Below, in pieces: positions 24,915 through 32,958 of a stretch of 38,825 nucleotides of DNA. This DNA comes from an uncultured Pelosinus sp. (lineage in GTDB: Bacteria; Bacillota; Negativicutes; UMGS1260): positions 1 through 38,825 of the forward strand of contig URQW01000022.1 in the NCBI GenBank assembly GCA_900550105.1, in the 5' to 3' direction. Made by a program: the position numbers and the translations under genes. The first letter of the stretch is position 1. Every line of letters begins with the position of its first letter. A model generated the notes under the pieces. It saw only the letters and a list, made by a program, of their open reading frames with translations. It was not told the origin of the DNA and ran no database searches.

Positions 24915-25750
24915 TCCGTTTTGAACATTTTTCCTACGGCTATGGACCGAAGAATTTGGCGCTGCAAGATATTGCGGTTGAGCTTGCCAGCGGCACATTG
25001 ACAGTGGTGACAGGCTTGAGCGGCTGTGGCAAAAGCACGTTTTGCCGCAGTCTTTGCGGCTTAGTTCCTCACTTTTTCGGTGGTAGGGCGGCTGGCGACA
25101 TTTATTTAAATGAAACTTCTATCGTGAAAAGTACGCTACAAGAAATTTCGCCGCAGGTGGCGATTGTCTTGGAAGACTATGAAAGCCAGCTCTTTAGCCT
25201 AACCGTTTGGGAAGAAATGACTTTTCATAATACACTGCCCTTAGCTGCCGCAAAGGAAAAAGTAGAAACCTATTTAGCGGCTGTTGGTCTTGCTGGTTTC
25301 GCCAATCGAGAAATTGCCGCTCTCTCAGGGGGACAGAAACAACGGCTGGCGATTGCGGCAGCGCTGATTCGGGAACCGCAGTTTTTTGTATTTGATGAAC
25401 CAGCTGCGGCATTAGATCCCGAAGGGAAAAAACAGCTTTATAAACTGCTCCGTCGTTTATCTGACGACGGGATGACGGTTGTGGCGGCAGAACAGGATCC
25501 ACGCGATTTATTGCTACTGGCCGATCAGCTCTTAGTCTTGGAAGCAGGCAAACTTCGCTTTGCCGGAACGCCGCGATCTTTGGCGCCGACTTTAGAAACC
25601 GATAGCCTTTATCAGCGGTTTTTGCCTGATTTATGGCAGCTCAGAAGTCGAATTGGCGATGCGTCGCTGCCTTACTGGCAGACCGAGGAAGAAGCTAGTA
25701 AGGATTTGTTTTGCTATTTGCAAGCTGTAAAGGGGGAAAAACGGTGCTGA
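24911..25750 (+). CDS. ECF transporter ATPase A1 (switch histidine replaced)
   Basis: A TTG start overlaps the S-component stop (CTTTGA), with CAGGAGG upstream; 279 residues. Walker A is GLSGCGKST (lysine 41), signature LSGGQKQR (138-145), and Walker B VFDEPAAALD (D162, E163). At the switch position, where most ABC ATPases have TH or EH, it reads AAEQDP with glutamine 195. It works as one half of a heterodimer with the next ATPase. Confidence 0.88.
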   Translation: MIRFEHFSYGYGPKNLALQDIAVELASGTLTVVTGLSGCGKSTFCRSLCGLVPHFFGGRAAGDIYLNETSIVKSTLQEISPQVAIVLEDYESQLFSLTVWEEMTFHNTLPLAAAKEKVETYLAAVGLAGFANREIAALSGGQKQRLAIAAALIREPQFFVFDEPAAALDPEGKKQLYKLLRRLSDDGMTVVAAEQDPRDLLLLADQLLVLEAGKLRFAGTPRSLAPTLETDSLYQRFLPDLWQLRSRIGDASLPYWQTEEEASKDLFCYLQAVKGEKRC

Positions 25751-26556
25751 CTGTAGCCGATCTACTCTTTCATTATAAAAGCATAGATTTTCAACTAGGG
25801 CCGCTGAACTTTTCGCTGGAAGCTGGTCAGTTCACCGTTCTTGCCGGTAAAAACGGTAGCGGCAAAACGACGACAACTCGACTGATTATGTCACTGGAAA
25901 AGCCTGATGGCGGCGAAATCTTATTTCAAGGAAAAAATATTACTTTCGCGAAAACGGCTGACAAGGCGCGCCATATTGGTTATGTATTTCAAAATCCTGA
26001 TCTGATTTTCTATCAGAATACGGCTTGGGATGAAGTAAGCTATGGGCCGCGGCAGCTTAAGTTTTCACCTGATAAAGTCAAAGCAGTGACAGAGGCCGCT
26101 TTTGCCGCCCTGGAACTTACTGGCAAAGAGCAGCAAAATCCCAAACTGATGACAAAGGGTGAGAAACAGCGCCTAGCCATCGCCTGCGCTGTGGCGCTGC
26201 AGCCGGATTTATTGATTTTAGATGAACCGACTTGCGGTCAAGATATGGTATTTCGTACTCACTTGATGGAGCTTCTTAAAAACTTTTGCCGACAGGGAAA
26301 AGCGGTTCTCGTCATAACTCATGACCGGATGGTTTTGGAAAAGTATGCCGATCGCGTCATTGTGATTCAAGGCGGCAGTCTTGTTTTTGACGGTGAGCCA
26401 CTAGAGCTGTTCCGCCATAATCAAGCTTTAGAGTGGGGGCTGACACTGCCGGTAGCTGCTGTGTTATCACAGAAACTGCAAGAGTTTGGCGTAGTAAGAA
26501 CGGCTAGCTTAGAAGAACTAGCCCAAAGTATACGAGCGATAAGGGGGAATCCGTGA
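25744..26556 (+). CDS. ECF transporter ATPase A2 (degenerate signature motif)
   Basis: The start is the GTG at 25744 overlapping the A1 stop; 270 residues. Walker A GKNGSGKTT (lysine 41) and Walker B LLILDEPTCGQD are intact, and the switch histidine is present in VITHDRM (H193). The signature is LMTKGEKQR (135-143) instead of LSGGQ: serine to threonine, glycine to lysine and glutamine to glutamate. The pairing with A1 therefore gives one canonical and one degenerate ATP site. Confidence 0.88.
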   Translation: MLTVADLLFHYKSIDFQLGPLNFSLEAGQFTVLAGKNGSGKTTTTRLIMSLEKPDGGEILFQGKNITFAKTADKARHIGYVFQNPDLIFYQNTAWDEVSYGPRQLKFSPDKVKAVTEAAFAALELTGKEQQNPKLMTKGEKQRLAIACAVALQPDLLILDEPTCGQDMVFRTHLMELLKNFCRQGKAVLVITHDRMVLEKYADRVIVIQGGSLVFDGEPLELFRHNQALEWGLTLPVAAVLSQKLQEFGVVRTASLEELAQSIRAIRGNP

Positions 26557-27215
26557 TGGAACCGCGCATCATTACAAAATTTTGTCTGACTTTGGCGATG
26601 ACAGTTTGGGCGATTGTGTTAACTGATCCTCTTTATTTAGGTGGACTGGTTTTGGCCGAGCTTGTACTGCTTGCTGCTGTTGGGTTATTCGGTGACGGCA
26701 AGAAAGTATTGGGTTCTTTAGTTCTCTTTGCGTTATTTCTCGGCGCATTGCAGCTTCTGTGCGGCGCTTCTTATGCATTAGCGTTGTTGTCAGGACTGCG
26801 TATGCTGGCGATGACCTTTATCTTTGTTTATTTATTAAAGACAACAACAAGCAGTGAATTTCATCAGCTCTTTACAGAAACCTTTCGGTTGGCGCCAGAA
26901 TATGCTTTTATGCTTACTTCGGTTTTTCGGTTTATTCCCGATTTTGTCAAGGAGAGCAAACAGGTACGAGAGGCTCAGTCCTGTCGGGGTTATCAGGAAA
27001 AGAGTTCCGTTCTGGCTCGTCTAGCTGCTTATGGCGCTTTAATTGGGCCACTTGTACTGCGCGCAATCAGTCGATCGGAAAATATGGCTATGGCGCTGGC
27101 ACTACGCGGCTTTGCCGCGAAAAAAACGGAAAAGGGACCGGTGCTTCATCGTATTGATTACGGCTTTTTTTCAGGGATTGTTCTGGCGTCTGCACTGATT
27201 TTTTATATCCATTAA
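26556..27215 (+). CDS. ECF transporter transmembrane T component
   Basis: About 219 residues from the ATG at 26556, which overlaps the A2 stop (a GTG at 26553 is also possible). It has about five membrane segments. The two coupling-helix arginine motifs of EcfT are recognisable as SCRGYQE and ALRGFAAK. It connects the two ATPases to the S component. It is the last gene of the T-box-controlled operon and ends 40 nt before a terminator. Confidence 0.88.
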   Translation: MEPRIITKFCLTLAMTVWAIVLTDPLYLGGLVLAELVLLAAVGLFGDGKKVLGSLVLFALFLGALQLLCGASYALALLSGLRMLAMTFIFVYLLKTTTSSEFHQLFTETFRLAPEYAFMLTSVFRFIPDFVKESKQVREAQSCRGYQEKSSVLARLAAYGALIGPLVLRAISRSENMAMALALRGFAAKKTEKGPVLHRIDYGFFSGIVLASALIFYIH

Positions 27216-27255
27216 AATAGATATGATTTCCATATTATAAAAATGAAGTTTTAGC

Positions 27256-27300
27256 AAACCAGCTGCTTGGATATTTTTCTAAGCGGCTGGTTTTGTTTTC
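27256..27300 (+). terminator. terminator of the ECF operon
   Basis: AAACCAGCTGCTT pairs with AAGCGGCTGGTTT (one mismatch) around a 12-nt loop, followed by TTGTTTTC. The remaining 200 nt to the symporter gene hold an isolated TATACT (27367-27372) without a good -35; I see nothing else there. Confidence 0.8.
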
Positions 27301-27500
27301 TTACCCGCTTGGAGTTGTTTTTGGCCCATTAGTAAAAAAAAAGTAGCAAAAAGACATGGGTACATGTATACTTGAATAAAAAGTGTAAAGTTTTACCTTA
27401 TTATATGAGGTCAAATGTTGCAGAAGAGGGTGAGGCGGCCGCAGAGTTTAGAGAGAGACTATTTGATGGATTCTTTTATTTTGGTGAGGGGGCATAAATT

Positions 27501-28892
27501 ATGGATCTTTCTTCAGCACATATTATTGGAATTGTGATCGCTTTTGTACTTATAGCCGGAGCCGGTCTTTATGCTGGTAGTAAAGTAAAATCAACGGCTG
27601 ATTTTTCTACAGGCGGCCGCAAAGCAGGCTGGTCGCTTGTAACTGGGACTTTATTAGGTACGTTTGTCGGCGGCGCATCGACAATTGGGACAGCGCAGCT
27701 GGCCTTTCAGTATGGCTTTTCCGCTTGGTGGTATACGATTGGCGGCGGCATTGGCTTGGTTATTTTGGGACTTGGCTTAACTAAGAAGTTTTATGCCAGT
27801 TCCGCTGAAACGATTCCACAGTATCTTGTTAAAACATATGGTGATAAGATTGGCCCGATTTCCAGTATTTTTACGTCTGTAGGCATCTTTTTTAACTTGG
27901 TGGCTCAAGTTTTATCTTTTGTAGCATTAATGGGTGCGATGTTTCATATGAATCCTGTCATATCGTCCAGTATCGGTGTAGTCATTGCCTTGGCCTATGT
28001 ACTTTTTGGCGGGATCTGGGGAACTGGCTATGCTGGTTTGGCCAAACTGTTTCTCGTATATATTTCTATGATTATGTGCGGGATTGCCGCCTACTTTTTT
28101 ATGGGCGGCGCTAGTGGCTATGCAAATGCGTTTCCGTCATATCCTTGGTTTTCCTTCTTTGGTCGTGGCATCGAAAAAGATACAGCTGCTGTCTTTTCGG
28201 TCATTGTCGGGATTTTATCGACTCAGACCTATATGCAGGCTGTAGTATCAGCGAAGAATTTGCGAGAATCGCAAAAGGGCGCGATTATGGCTGCTATTTT
28301 GGCGCCGCCTATCGGCATTGGTGGTATTTTAGTCGGCTTATTCATGAAAGCAAATTTCCCGAATACACCTTCGGCTGAAGTATTTCCTGCTTTTATTATG
28401 CATTATCTGCCACCTTTGGCTGCCGGTATTATTTTAGGTACGCTACTTATTACGGTAGTCGGTACTTGGGCTGGTTTGACCTTAGGTGTTACGACGATGT
28501 TTACCCGTGACATCTACCAAAAGTTCTTCCGGATCAATGCCAGCGGCAAAGAAACGTTGCTGGTACAGCGTCTTTTGATTGTAGTTGTTTGTGTAATTAC
28601 GGCTATCATTGCCAACGGGAATGCGGGATCGCTCATTTTAGGCTGGACCTACTTATCGCAAGGCCTGCGCGGTTGCGCTGCTTTGTTTCCGCTACTTGGC
28701 GCGATGCTGTTGCCGCGATTTGTTTCTCCTACGGCCGGCGTTGTTGCTGCAATACTAGGGCCTTTGGCTAATATTATTTGGTTTATGATGTATCCAAAGG
28801 GAATTGATCCGCTTTATCCAGGCTTAATTGTAAGCTTTATCGCTCTTGTCGGCTTAAGCTTAGTAACGAAGAAACAGACGAACGAAGAATAA
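27501..28892 (+). CDS. sodium:solute symporter family protein
   Basis: A 463-residue polytopic membrane protein with about 12-13 hydrophobic segments. The N-terminal STADFSTGGRKAGWSLVTGTLLGTFVGGASTIGTAQLAFQYG region is typical of the SSS (solute:sodium symporter) family. It imports a solute with sodium. The substrate is not readable: it is neither clearly PutP nor PanF, and neighbours do not help. GGTGAGGGGG precedes the ATG. A terminator hairpin follows immediately, so it is monocistronic. Confidence 0.85.
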   Translation: MDLSSAHIIGIVIAFVLIAGAGLYAGSKVKSTADFSTGGRKAGWSLVTGTLLGTFVGGASTIGTAQLAFQYGFSAWWYTIGGGIGLVILGLGLTKKFYASSAETIPQYLVKTYGDKIGPISSIFTSVGIFFNLVAQVLSFVALMGAMFHMNPVISSSIGVVIALAYVLFGGIWGTGYAGLAKLFLVYISMIMCGIAAYFFMGGASGYANAFPSYPWFSFFGRGIEKDTAAVFSVIVGILSTQTYMQAVVSAKNLRESQKGAIMAAILAPPIGIGGILVGLFMKANFPNTPSAEVFPAFIMHYLPPLAAGIILGTLLITVVGTWAGLTLGVTTMFTRDIYQKFFRINASGKETLLVQRLLIVVVCVITAIIANGNAGSLILGWTYLSQGLRGCAALFPLLGAMLLPRFVSPTAGVVAAILGPLANIIWFMMYPKGIDPLYPGLIVSFIALVGLSLVTKKQTNEE

Positions 28893-28894
28893 TA

Positions 28895-28942
28895 AAAAAA
28901 GGCAGGGCACTGTGATATCTATCACAGTGCCCTGCCTTTTTT
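28895..28942 (+). terminator. long terminator hairpin after the symporter gene
   Basis: Arms AAAAAAGGCAGGGCAC plus TGTGATA (28895-28917) pair perfectly with TATCACAGTGCCCTGCC plus TTTTTT (28920-28942) around a 2-nt centre, giving a 23-bp stem. The stem is unusually long because its tip is also a protein-binding palindrome (separate entry). Confidence 0.9.
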
Positions 28943-28953
28943 ATTTGTATACT
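28911..28953 (+). promoter_or_regulatory. CRP/FNR-family operator and promoter of hcp
   Basis: TGTGATATCTATCACA (28911-28926) fits TGTGA-N6-TCACA, the CRP-type palindrome. A -10 TATACT lies at 28948-28953 without a matching -35. With transcription starting about 7 nt later (28960), the palindrome is centred at -41.5, the class II activator position. HcpR, a CRP-family regulator, controls hcp in many anaerobes; it is the likely binder, but is not encoded here. Confidence 0.7.
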
Positions 28954-28997
28954 TAAGGCAGTGAAAGATAAGAAACCGCTATAGGAGGAATGAATTT

Positions 28998-30629
28998 ATG
29001 TTTTGTTATCAATGTGAACAGACGGCCCAGGGGAAAGGCTGTGAATCCTTCGGTGTCTGTGGTAAGAACCCTGAAACAGCTGGTCTGCAGGATGTGCTCC
29101 TTTACGGTGCTCAGGCAATTGCCGTGTACGCTCATGCCGCTAGAAAATTAGGCGTTGTTGATCATGAAATAGATCTTTTTGTTGTTCATGCTTTATTTAC
29201 GACTGTAACGAATGTGAATTTTGATCCGCTTCGTTTGCAAGGACTGCTGCAAGAAGCCTATCGTTTAAAAGAGAAGGCAAAGGCTCTTTATGAAGATGCT
29301 TGTGCCAAAGCGGGTGTAAATCAAGACAAATTGGCTGCTGCAGCTAATTTTACTTATGACAGTACTTTAGCCGGCGATACCGTTGCTTATATTGCGGATC
29401 GCACGAAAAATTTTGGCGCCGATGTTTCTGGTCTCATGGAAATGATTTTTTCCGGCCTCAAAGGCGTGGCGGCTTATGCCGATCATGCTCAGGTATTAGG
29501 CCAGGAAGATGAAACTGTATATGGCTTCTTCCACGAAGCCTTAAGCTTTTTAGCGAAAGATATCTTTACTGTTGACGAGCTTGTGGCTATGGCCTTTAAA
29601 GTCGGCGAAGTGAATTTAACAGTAATGGCTCTGTTAGATGCTGCTAATACCGGCGCTTATGGCGATCCAGTACCGACAGCTGTACGGGTAACTCCAGTAA
29701 AAGGCAAAGCGATTCTTGTATCAGGTCATGATCTCAAAGACCTGGAAGAATTGTTGAAACAGACGGAAGGTACGGGAATTAACATTTATACTCATGGCGA
29801 AATGTTGCCAGCTCATGGTTATCCCGGATTGAAAAAATATGCTCATCTTGTTGGAAATTATGGCGGAGCATGGCAGGATCAGCAAAAAGAATTTGACGCA
29901 TTCCCTGGCGCAATTCTGATGACGACCAACTGCATTCAAAAACCGGCTGATAGCTATAAGAGCCGCATCTTTACCTGTGGTCTCGTGGCTTGGCCTGATG
30001 TTGTCCATATTTCTGACCGCAATTTTGCGCCAGTTATTGCCGCTGCACAGGCTGCAGAAGGCTTTGCTGTTGATCAGGATGAAAAAACAATTCTCGTTGG
30101 TTTTGGTCATAACAGTGTGCTTGGCGCCGCTGACAAAGTGATTGAGCTTGTTCAGCAAGGCAAAATTCGTCACTTCTTCCTCGTAGGCGGTTGTGATGGC
30201 GCCAAGAGCGGCCGTAACTACTATACGGATCTTGCTACGGCAATTCCTGATGACTGCTTGATTTTAACCTTAGCCTGTGGTAAATATCGCTTTAATAAAC
30301 TGGATTTTGGTACGATCGAAGGCTTGCCGCGTCTCTTAGACATTGGTCAGTGCAATGATGCTTATTCAGCAATTCGCATTGCAGTTGCCTTGGCAGAAGC
30401 GTTTAAAACGGATGTAAACAGCTTGCCGCTTTCCTTGATCCTGTCTTGGTATGAACAGAAAGCTGTAGCGATTTTACTGACATTGCTTCACTTAGGCATC
30501 AAGAATATTCGTCTTGGTCCAAGCCTCCCAGCTTTTGTAACACCGGCTGTGCTGCAAGTGCTGCAAGACAACTTCAACTTGATGGCGATTACGACGCCAG
30601 AAGAAGATTTAAAAGCCATTCTTGGTTAA
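28998..30629 (+). CDS. hcp: hydroxylamine reductase (hybrid cluster protein)
   Basis: 543 residues. The N-terminal Fe-S cysteines are C3, C6, C15 and C21 (CX2CX8CX5C). Ligands of the hybrid 4Fe-2O-2S cluster are visible in THGEMLPAHG, TTNCIQKP, VGGCDGA, LACGKYRF, IGQCNDAYS and WYEQKA. Hcp acts in nitrosative stress defence, reducing NO or hydroxylamine and in some bacteria S-nitrosylating proteins. No hcr reductase gene is adjacent. AGGAGGAATG precedes the ATG. It is a single-gene transcript between two strong terminators. Confidence 0.95.
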   Translation: MFCYQCEQTAQGKGCESFGVCGKNPETAGLQDVLLYGAQAIAVYAHAARKLGVVDHEIDLFVVHALFTTVTNVNFDPLRLQGLLQEAYRLKEKAKALYEDACAKAGVNQDKLAAAANFTYDSTLAGDTVAYIADRTKNFGADVSGLMEMIFSGLKGVAAYADHAQVLGQEDETVYGFFHEALSFLAKDIFTVDELVAMAFKVGEVNLTVMALLDAANTGAYGDPVPTAVRVTPVKGKAILVSGHDLKDLEELLKQTEGTGINIYTHGEMLPAHGYPGLKKYAHLVGNYGGAWQDQQKEFDAFPGAILMTTNCIQKPADSYKSRIFTCGLVAWPDVVHISDRNFAPVIAAAQAAEGFAVDQDEKTILVGFGHNSVLGAADKVIELVQQGKIRHFFLVGGCDGAKSGRNYYTDLATAIPDDCLILTLACGKYRFNKLDFGTIEGLPRLLDIGQCNDAYSAIRIAVALAEAFKTDVNSLPLSLILSWYEQKAVAILLTLLHLGIKNIRLGPSLPAFVTPAVLQVLQDNFNLMAITTPEEDLKAILG

Positions 30630-30648
30630 AATGTTTGGTTAAAATAAT

Positions 30649-30693
30649 AAAAGCGTCTAGAGTCCTTTGTTTTTAAGGATTCTAGACGCTTTT
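30649..30693 (+). terminator. terminator of hcp
   Basis: A 19-bp stem AAAAGCGTCTAGAGTCCTT/AAGGATTCTAGACGCTTTT with one G-T position and a 7-nt loop, followed by T-rich sequence. Confidence 0.92.
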
Positions 30694-30830
30694 TGTTTTA
30701 AATAATGTTTTTCTAAAAAAAGATTCAACAGGAGCTGATCATATCTTACAAAATAAGCTTAGTTTAGAGCTTTTAGGATATGGTATCAGGGAAGGTACTA
30801 AACTTATCTGTCAAACCGACCGAGTAAATG

Positions 30831-31146
30831 TTGAAACATAGACTATTAAATAGTATAATATACTAAAATTTGCTAATATAAATGACAGAGATTCAGTGAT
30901 ACGCGATCATGCTTTATCGTTTTAGCGGGAAACTCTTTTTCGATACTTTCAACGTATAGTTTATAAGCCGTGGGACTGGCAAATAAAATTGGGTGGTCTG
31001 TGGTGTAGACTTTTACCTTGCAGTATATTTTGGTTTCTTATCGCGGCCATTTTGATCTGGTCCTTGGGAGCAAAGTTAAACAGTGTAGTATAGCTGAAGC
31101 TGTTTAGTGAGACGCTTGCAACTTAGATTGTTGCGGGCGTTTTTTT
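30831..31146 (+). ncRNA. candidate noncoding RNA or leader with own promoter and terminator
   Basis: The 584-nt gap after hcp contains TTGAAA (30831-30836), exactly 17 nt, and TATAAT (30854-30859), a strong promoter with start near 30866. About 250 nt without a plus-strand gene follow, then a terminator: ACGCTTGCAAC/GTTGCGGGCGT (31112-31140, two G-U pairs) and T7. The chemoreceptor gene starts 67 nt later and has no clear promoter of its own, so this could be an attenuator-type leader rather than a separate RNA. I compared it by eye with c-di-GMP-I, fluoride, 6S, SRP, tmRNA and RNase P consensus elements and found no match. Confidence 0.5.
30873..31037 (-). pseudogene. possible remnant of an unrecognised gene
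   Basis: On the minus strand a 54-codon open stretch without a usable start codon reads like protein (it contains VYTTDHPILFASPTAYK and YVESIEKEFPAK) and ends in TAG at 30875-30873. Immediately upstream another frame, from about 31109, reads FNFAPKDQIKMAAIRNQ, so a single frameshift near 31030 would join them. I do not recognise the family. It overlaps the candidate RNA on the other strand, and both readings cannot easily be primary. Confidence 0.2.
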
Positions 31147-31177
31147 GTTTACATATATACAATTTAAAAAGGATTAG

Positions 31178-31213
31178 AGGAGGGAACGGGTTCGACTAAG
31201 AACCCAGGGAGTC
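31178..31213 (+). promoter_or_regulatory. ribosome site separated from the start codon by a hairpin
   Basis: The best ribosome site, AGGAGGG (31178-31184), lies 29 nt before the ATG of the chemoreceptor. A perfect 6-bp hairpin GGGTTC-GACTAA-GAACCC (31188-31205) sits between them; folded, it brings the effective spacing to about 11 nt. A second AGGGAG touches the start codon too closely to serve. Confidence 0.5.
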
Positions 31214-32899
31214 ATGAAACTAAAAACAAAAATTACTGCTTTTTTTCTATTTGTTGCGCTTGTGGCGACACTCGGTTTTGCCTATACGATTTGGAACGTG
31301 GCGGCAACAGCCGATAGCATTGTATTATTGAAGGAACGCGATATTCCTCGTCAAATGAAGAATCAGGAAGTGGCGCAAAACGCGATAAAGATGGTGGCGC
31401 AGTTACGCGGTTATGCATTAACTAATAATCAAGGCGTATTAGAAGACTATCGGCGATTAGCCAAAGAAAATGATGTCTTAGAAGATGAATTAATGGCGAT
31501 GTCTTCTACTCCAGAAGGCAAAAAAATGGCGGCAGAGATCAAAACACTTGATAATCAATACTCTGCGGCTGCTGATAAAGCCATTGTCTTGATACAACAA
31601 GGCAAGAAAGAAGAGCTGACTCAGCTTATGGCAACAGATTTGGCGCCGCGCGCGGCTGCGTTATTTGCCAAAATAAAGGAGTCGCAAGACTATCGGAGTA
31701 AGCAGATTGTAAGCGTAATGGAAAAAGATGTTAGTGAAGCGGAACATACAAAATATGTTGCCTTGATCTGTGCGGCCTTTACTCTTATTTTAGCCATACT
31801 CGTAGGTCTTTATGCGGCTCATAATATCGTGCAGCCTATTTTAGCTGTAGTTGCTTTTAGCAAGGAGTTAGCAGCAGGGGATTTTCGCGATAAGCCCCGT
31901 AAAGTAACGCGGCGCGACGAGCTTGGCGAGATGGCTAATGCGTTAGCTGATATGCGTACGCAAGTCCGTCAGCTTTTACAAAAAATTAGTCAATCGGCGC
32001 AGCAGGTAGCTGCTTCGTCCGAAGAATTGACGGCAAGTTCAAATCAGTCAGCCCAGGCAGCAACACAAGTGGCAGTAGCCATTACGAATGTGGCTGATGG
32101 GGCGGCGAAACAGCTGACGGCGGCTCATGAGACAACTTCTGTCGTACAAAATATGTCGGCAGGTATGGAGCAGATTTCTGGCAATGTCAATCAAGCTTCC
32201 GGTGCGGCAGCCGATGTTGCTGTTAAGGCGCAGCGAGGGAATGAGCAGGCCTTAAAGACGGTTGATCAAATTAAGCGAATTGAAGCGACTGTAGGTATGT
32301 CAGAGCAGCTAGTTACCAAACTAGGCGAGCGGTCTAAAGACATTGGGCAAATCGTTGATACAATTTCTACTTTAGCGGGGCAGACGAATCTCTTAGCGCT
32401 TAATGCGGCGATTGAAGCGGCTAGAGCTGGGGAACAAGGCAAAGGATTTGCTGTTGTCGCAGAAGAAGTTAGAAAGCTAGCAGAACAATCGCAAGAAGCT
32501 TCTAAAAAGATTAGTAGCTTGATTCAGGAAATACAAAGTGATACAGACCAGGCTGTTTTTGCCATGCAGCAAGGGAGTAGCGAAGTACGCGCTGGCGCCG
32601 TTGCCGTGAATGAATCAGGCGAGGCCTTTGCCGATATCGCCGCGCTTGTGGCTAATGTGTCAAAGCAGGTTCAAGAGATTTCGTCTTCTATGGAATATCT
32701 TGCTGGTGGAAGTAGGAAAATAGTTGTTTCTGTAGAACAAATTGATATATTGAGTAAACATTCATCAAGTGAAACCCAGAATGTTTCGGCAGCCACAGAA
32801 GAGCAGTCTGCTTCCATGGAGGAGATCGCCTCAGCGAGCCAGGTCTTAGCGGATCTAGCCCAAGAGCTGCAAACCGCTGTTGTGTATTTTAAATTATAA
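31214..32899 (+). CDS. methyl-accepting chemotaxis protein with four-helix-bundle sensor
   Basis: 561 residues. Membrane segments lie at about 8-30 and 183-205, enclosing a helical extracytoplasmic domain of the 4HB_MCP type (with ERDIPRQMKNQEVAQNAI and RGYALTNNQ). A HAMP domain (about 206-260) and the signalling domain with AGQTNLLALNAAIEAARAGEQGKGFAVVAEEVRKLAEQS follow. No C-terminal CheR-docking pentapeptide is present. The ligand is unknown. The gene follows an unusual leader and terminator and precedes an EAL-HDOD and a CheV gene in the same direction. Confidence 0.9.
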   Translation: MKLKTKITAFFLFVALVATLGFAYTIWNVAATADSIVLLKERDIPRQMKNQEVAQNAIKMVAQLRGYALTNNQGVLEDYRRLAKENDVLEDELMAMSSTPEGKKMAAEIKTLDNQYSAAADKAIVLIQQGKKEELTQLMATDLAPRAAALFAKIKESQDYRSKQIVSVMEKDVSEAEHTKYVALICAAFTLILAILVGLYAAHNIVQPILAVVAFSKELAAGDFRDKPRKVTRRDELGEMANALADMRTQVRQLLQKISQSAQQVAASSEELTASSNQSAQAATQVAVAITNVADGAAKQLTAAHETTSVVQNMSAGMEQISGNVNQASGAAADVAVKAQRGNEQALKTVDQIKRIEATVGMSEQLVTKLGERSKDIGQIVDTISTLAGQTNLLALNAAIEAARAGEQGKGFAVVAEEVRKLAEQSQEASKKISSLIQEIQSDTDQAVFAMQQGSSEVRAGAVAVNESGEAFADIAALVANVSKQVQEISSSMEYLAGGSRKIVVSVEQIDILSKHSSSETQNVSAATEEQSASMEEIASASQVLADLAQELQTAVVYFKL

Positions 32900-32958
32900 A
32901 ATCTAATCGGTAGTCTCATGGTATTAGCCGTTTATTAGCTGAAAGGGGTAGCTTTGTC

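Noticed and set aside
30960..31090. Possible c-di-GMP-I, SRP or 6S RNA within the hcp-chemoreceptor gap.
   Set aside because: The conserved GGCAAACC/GGGACGCAAAG, GGAAGG-AGCA or 6S central-bubble features could not be found by eye.
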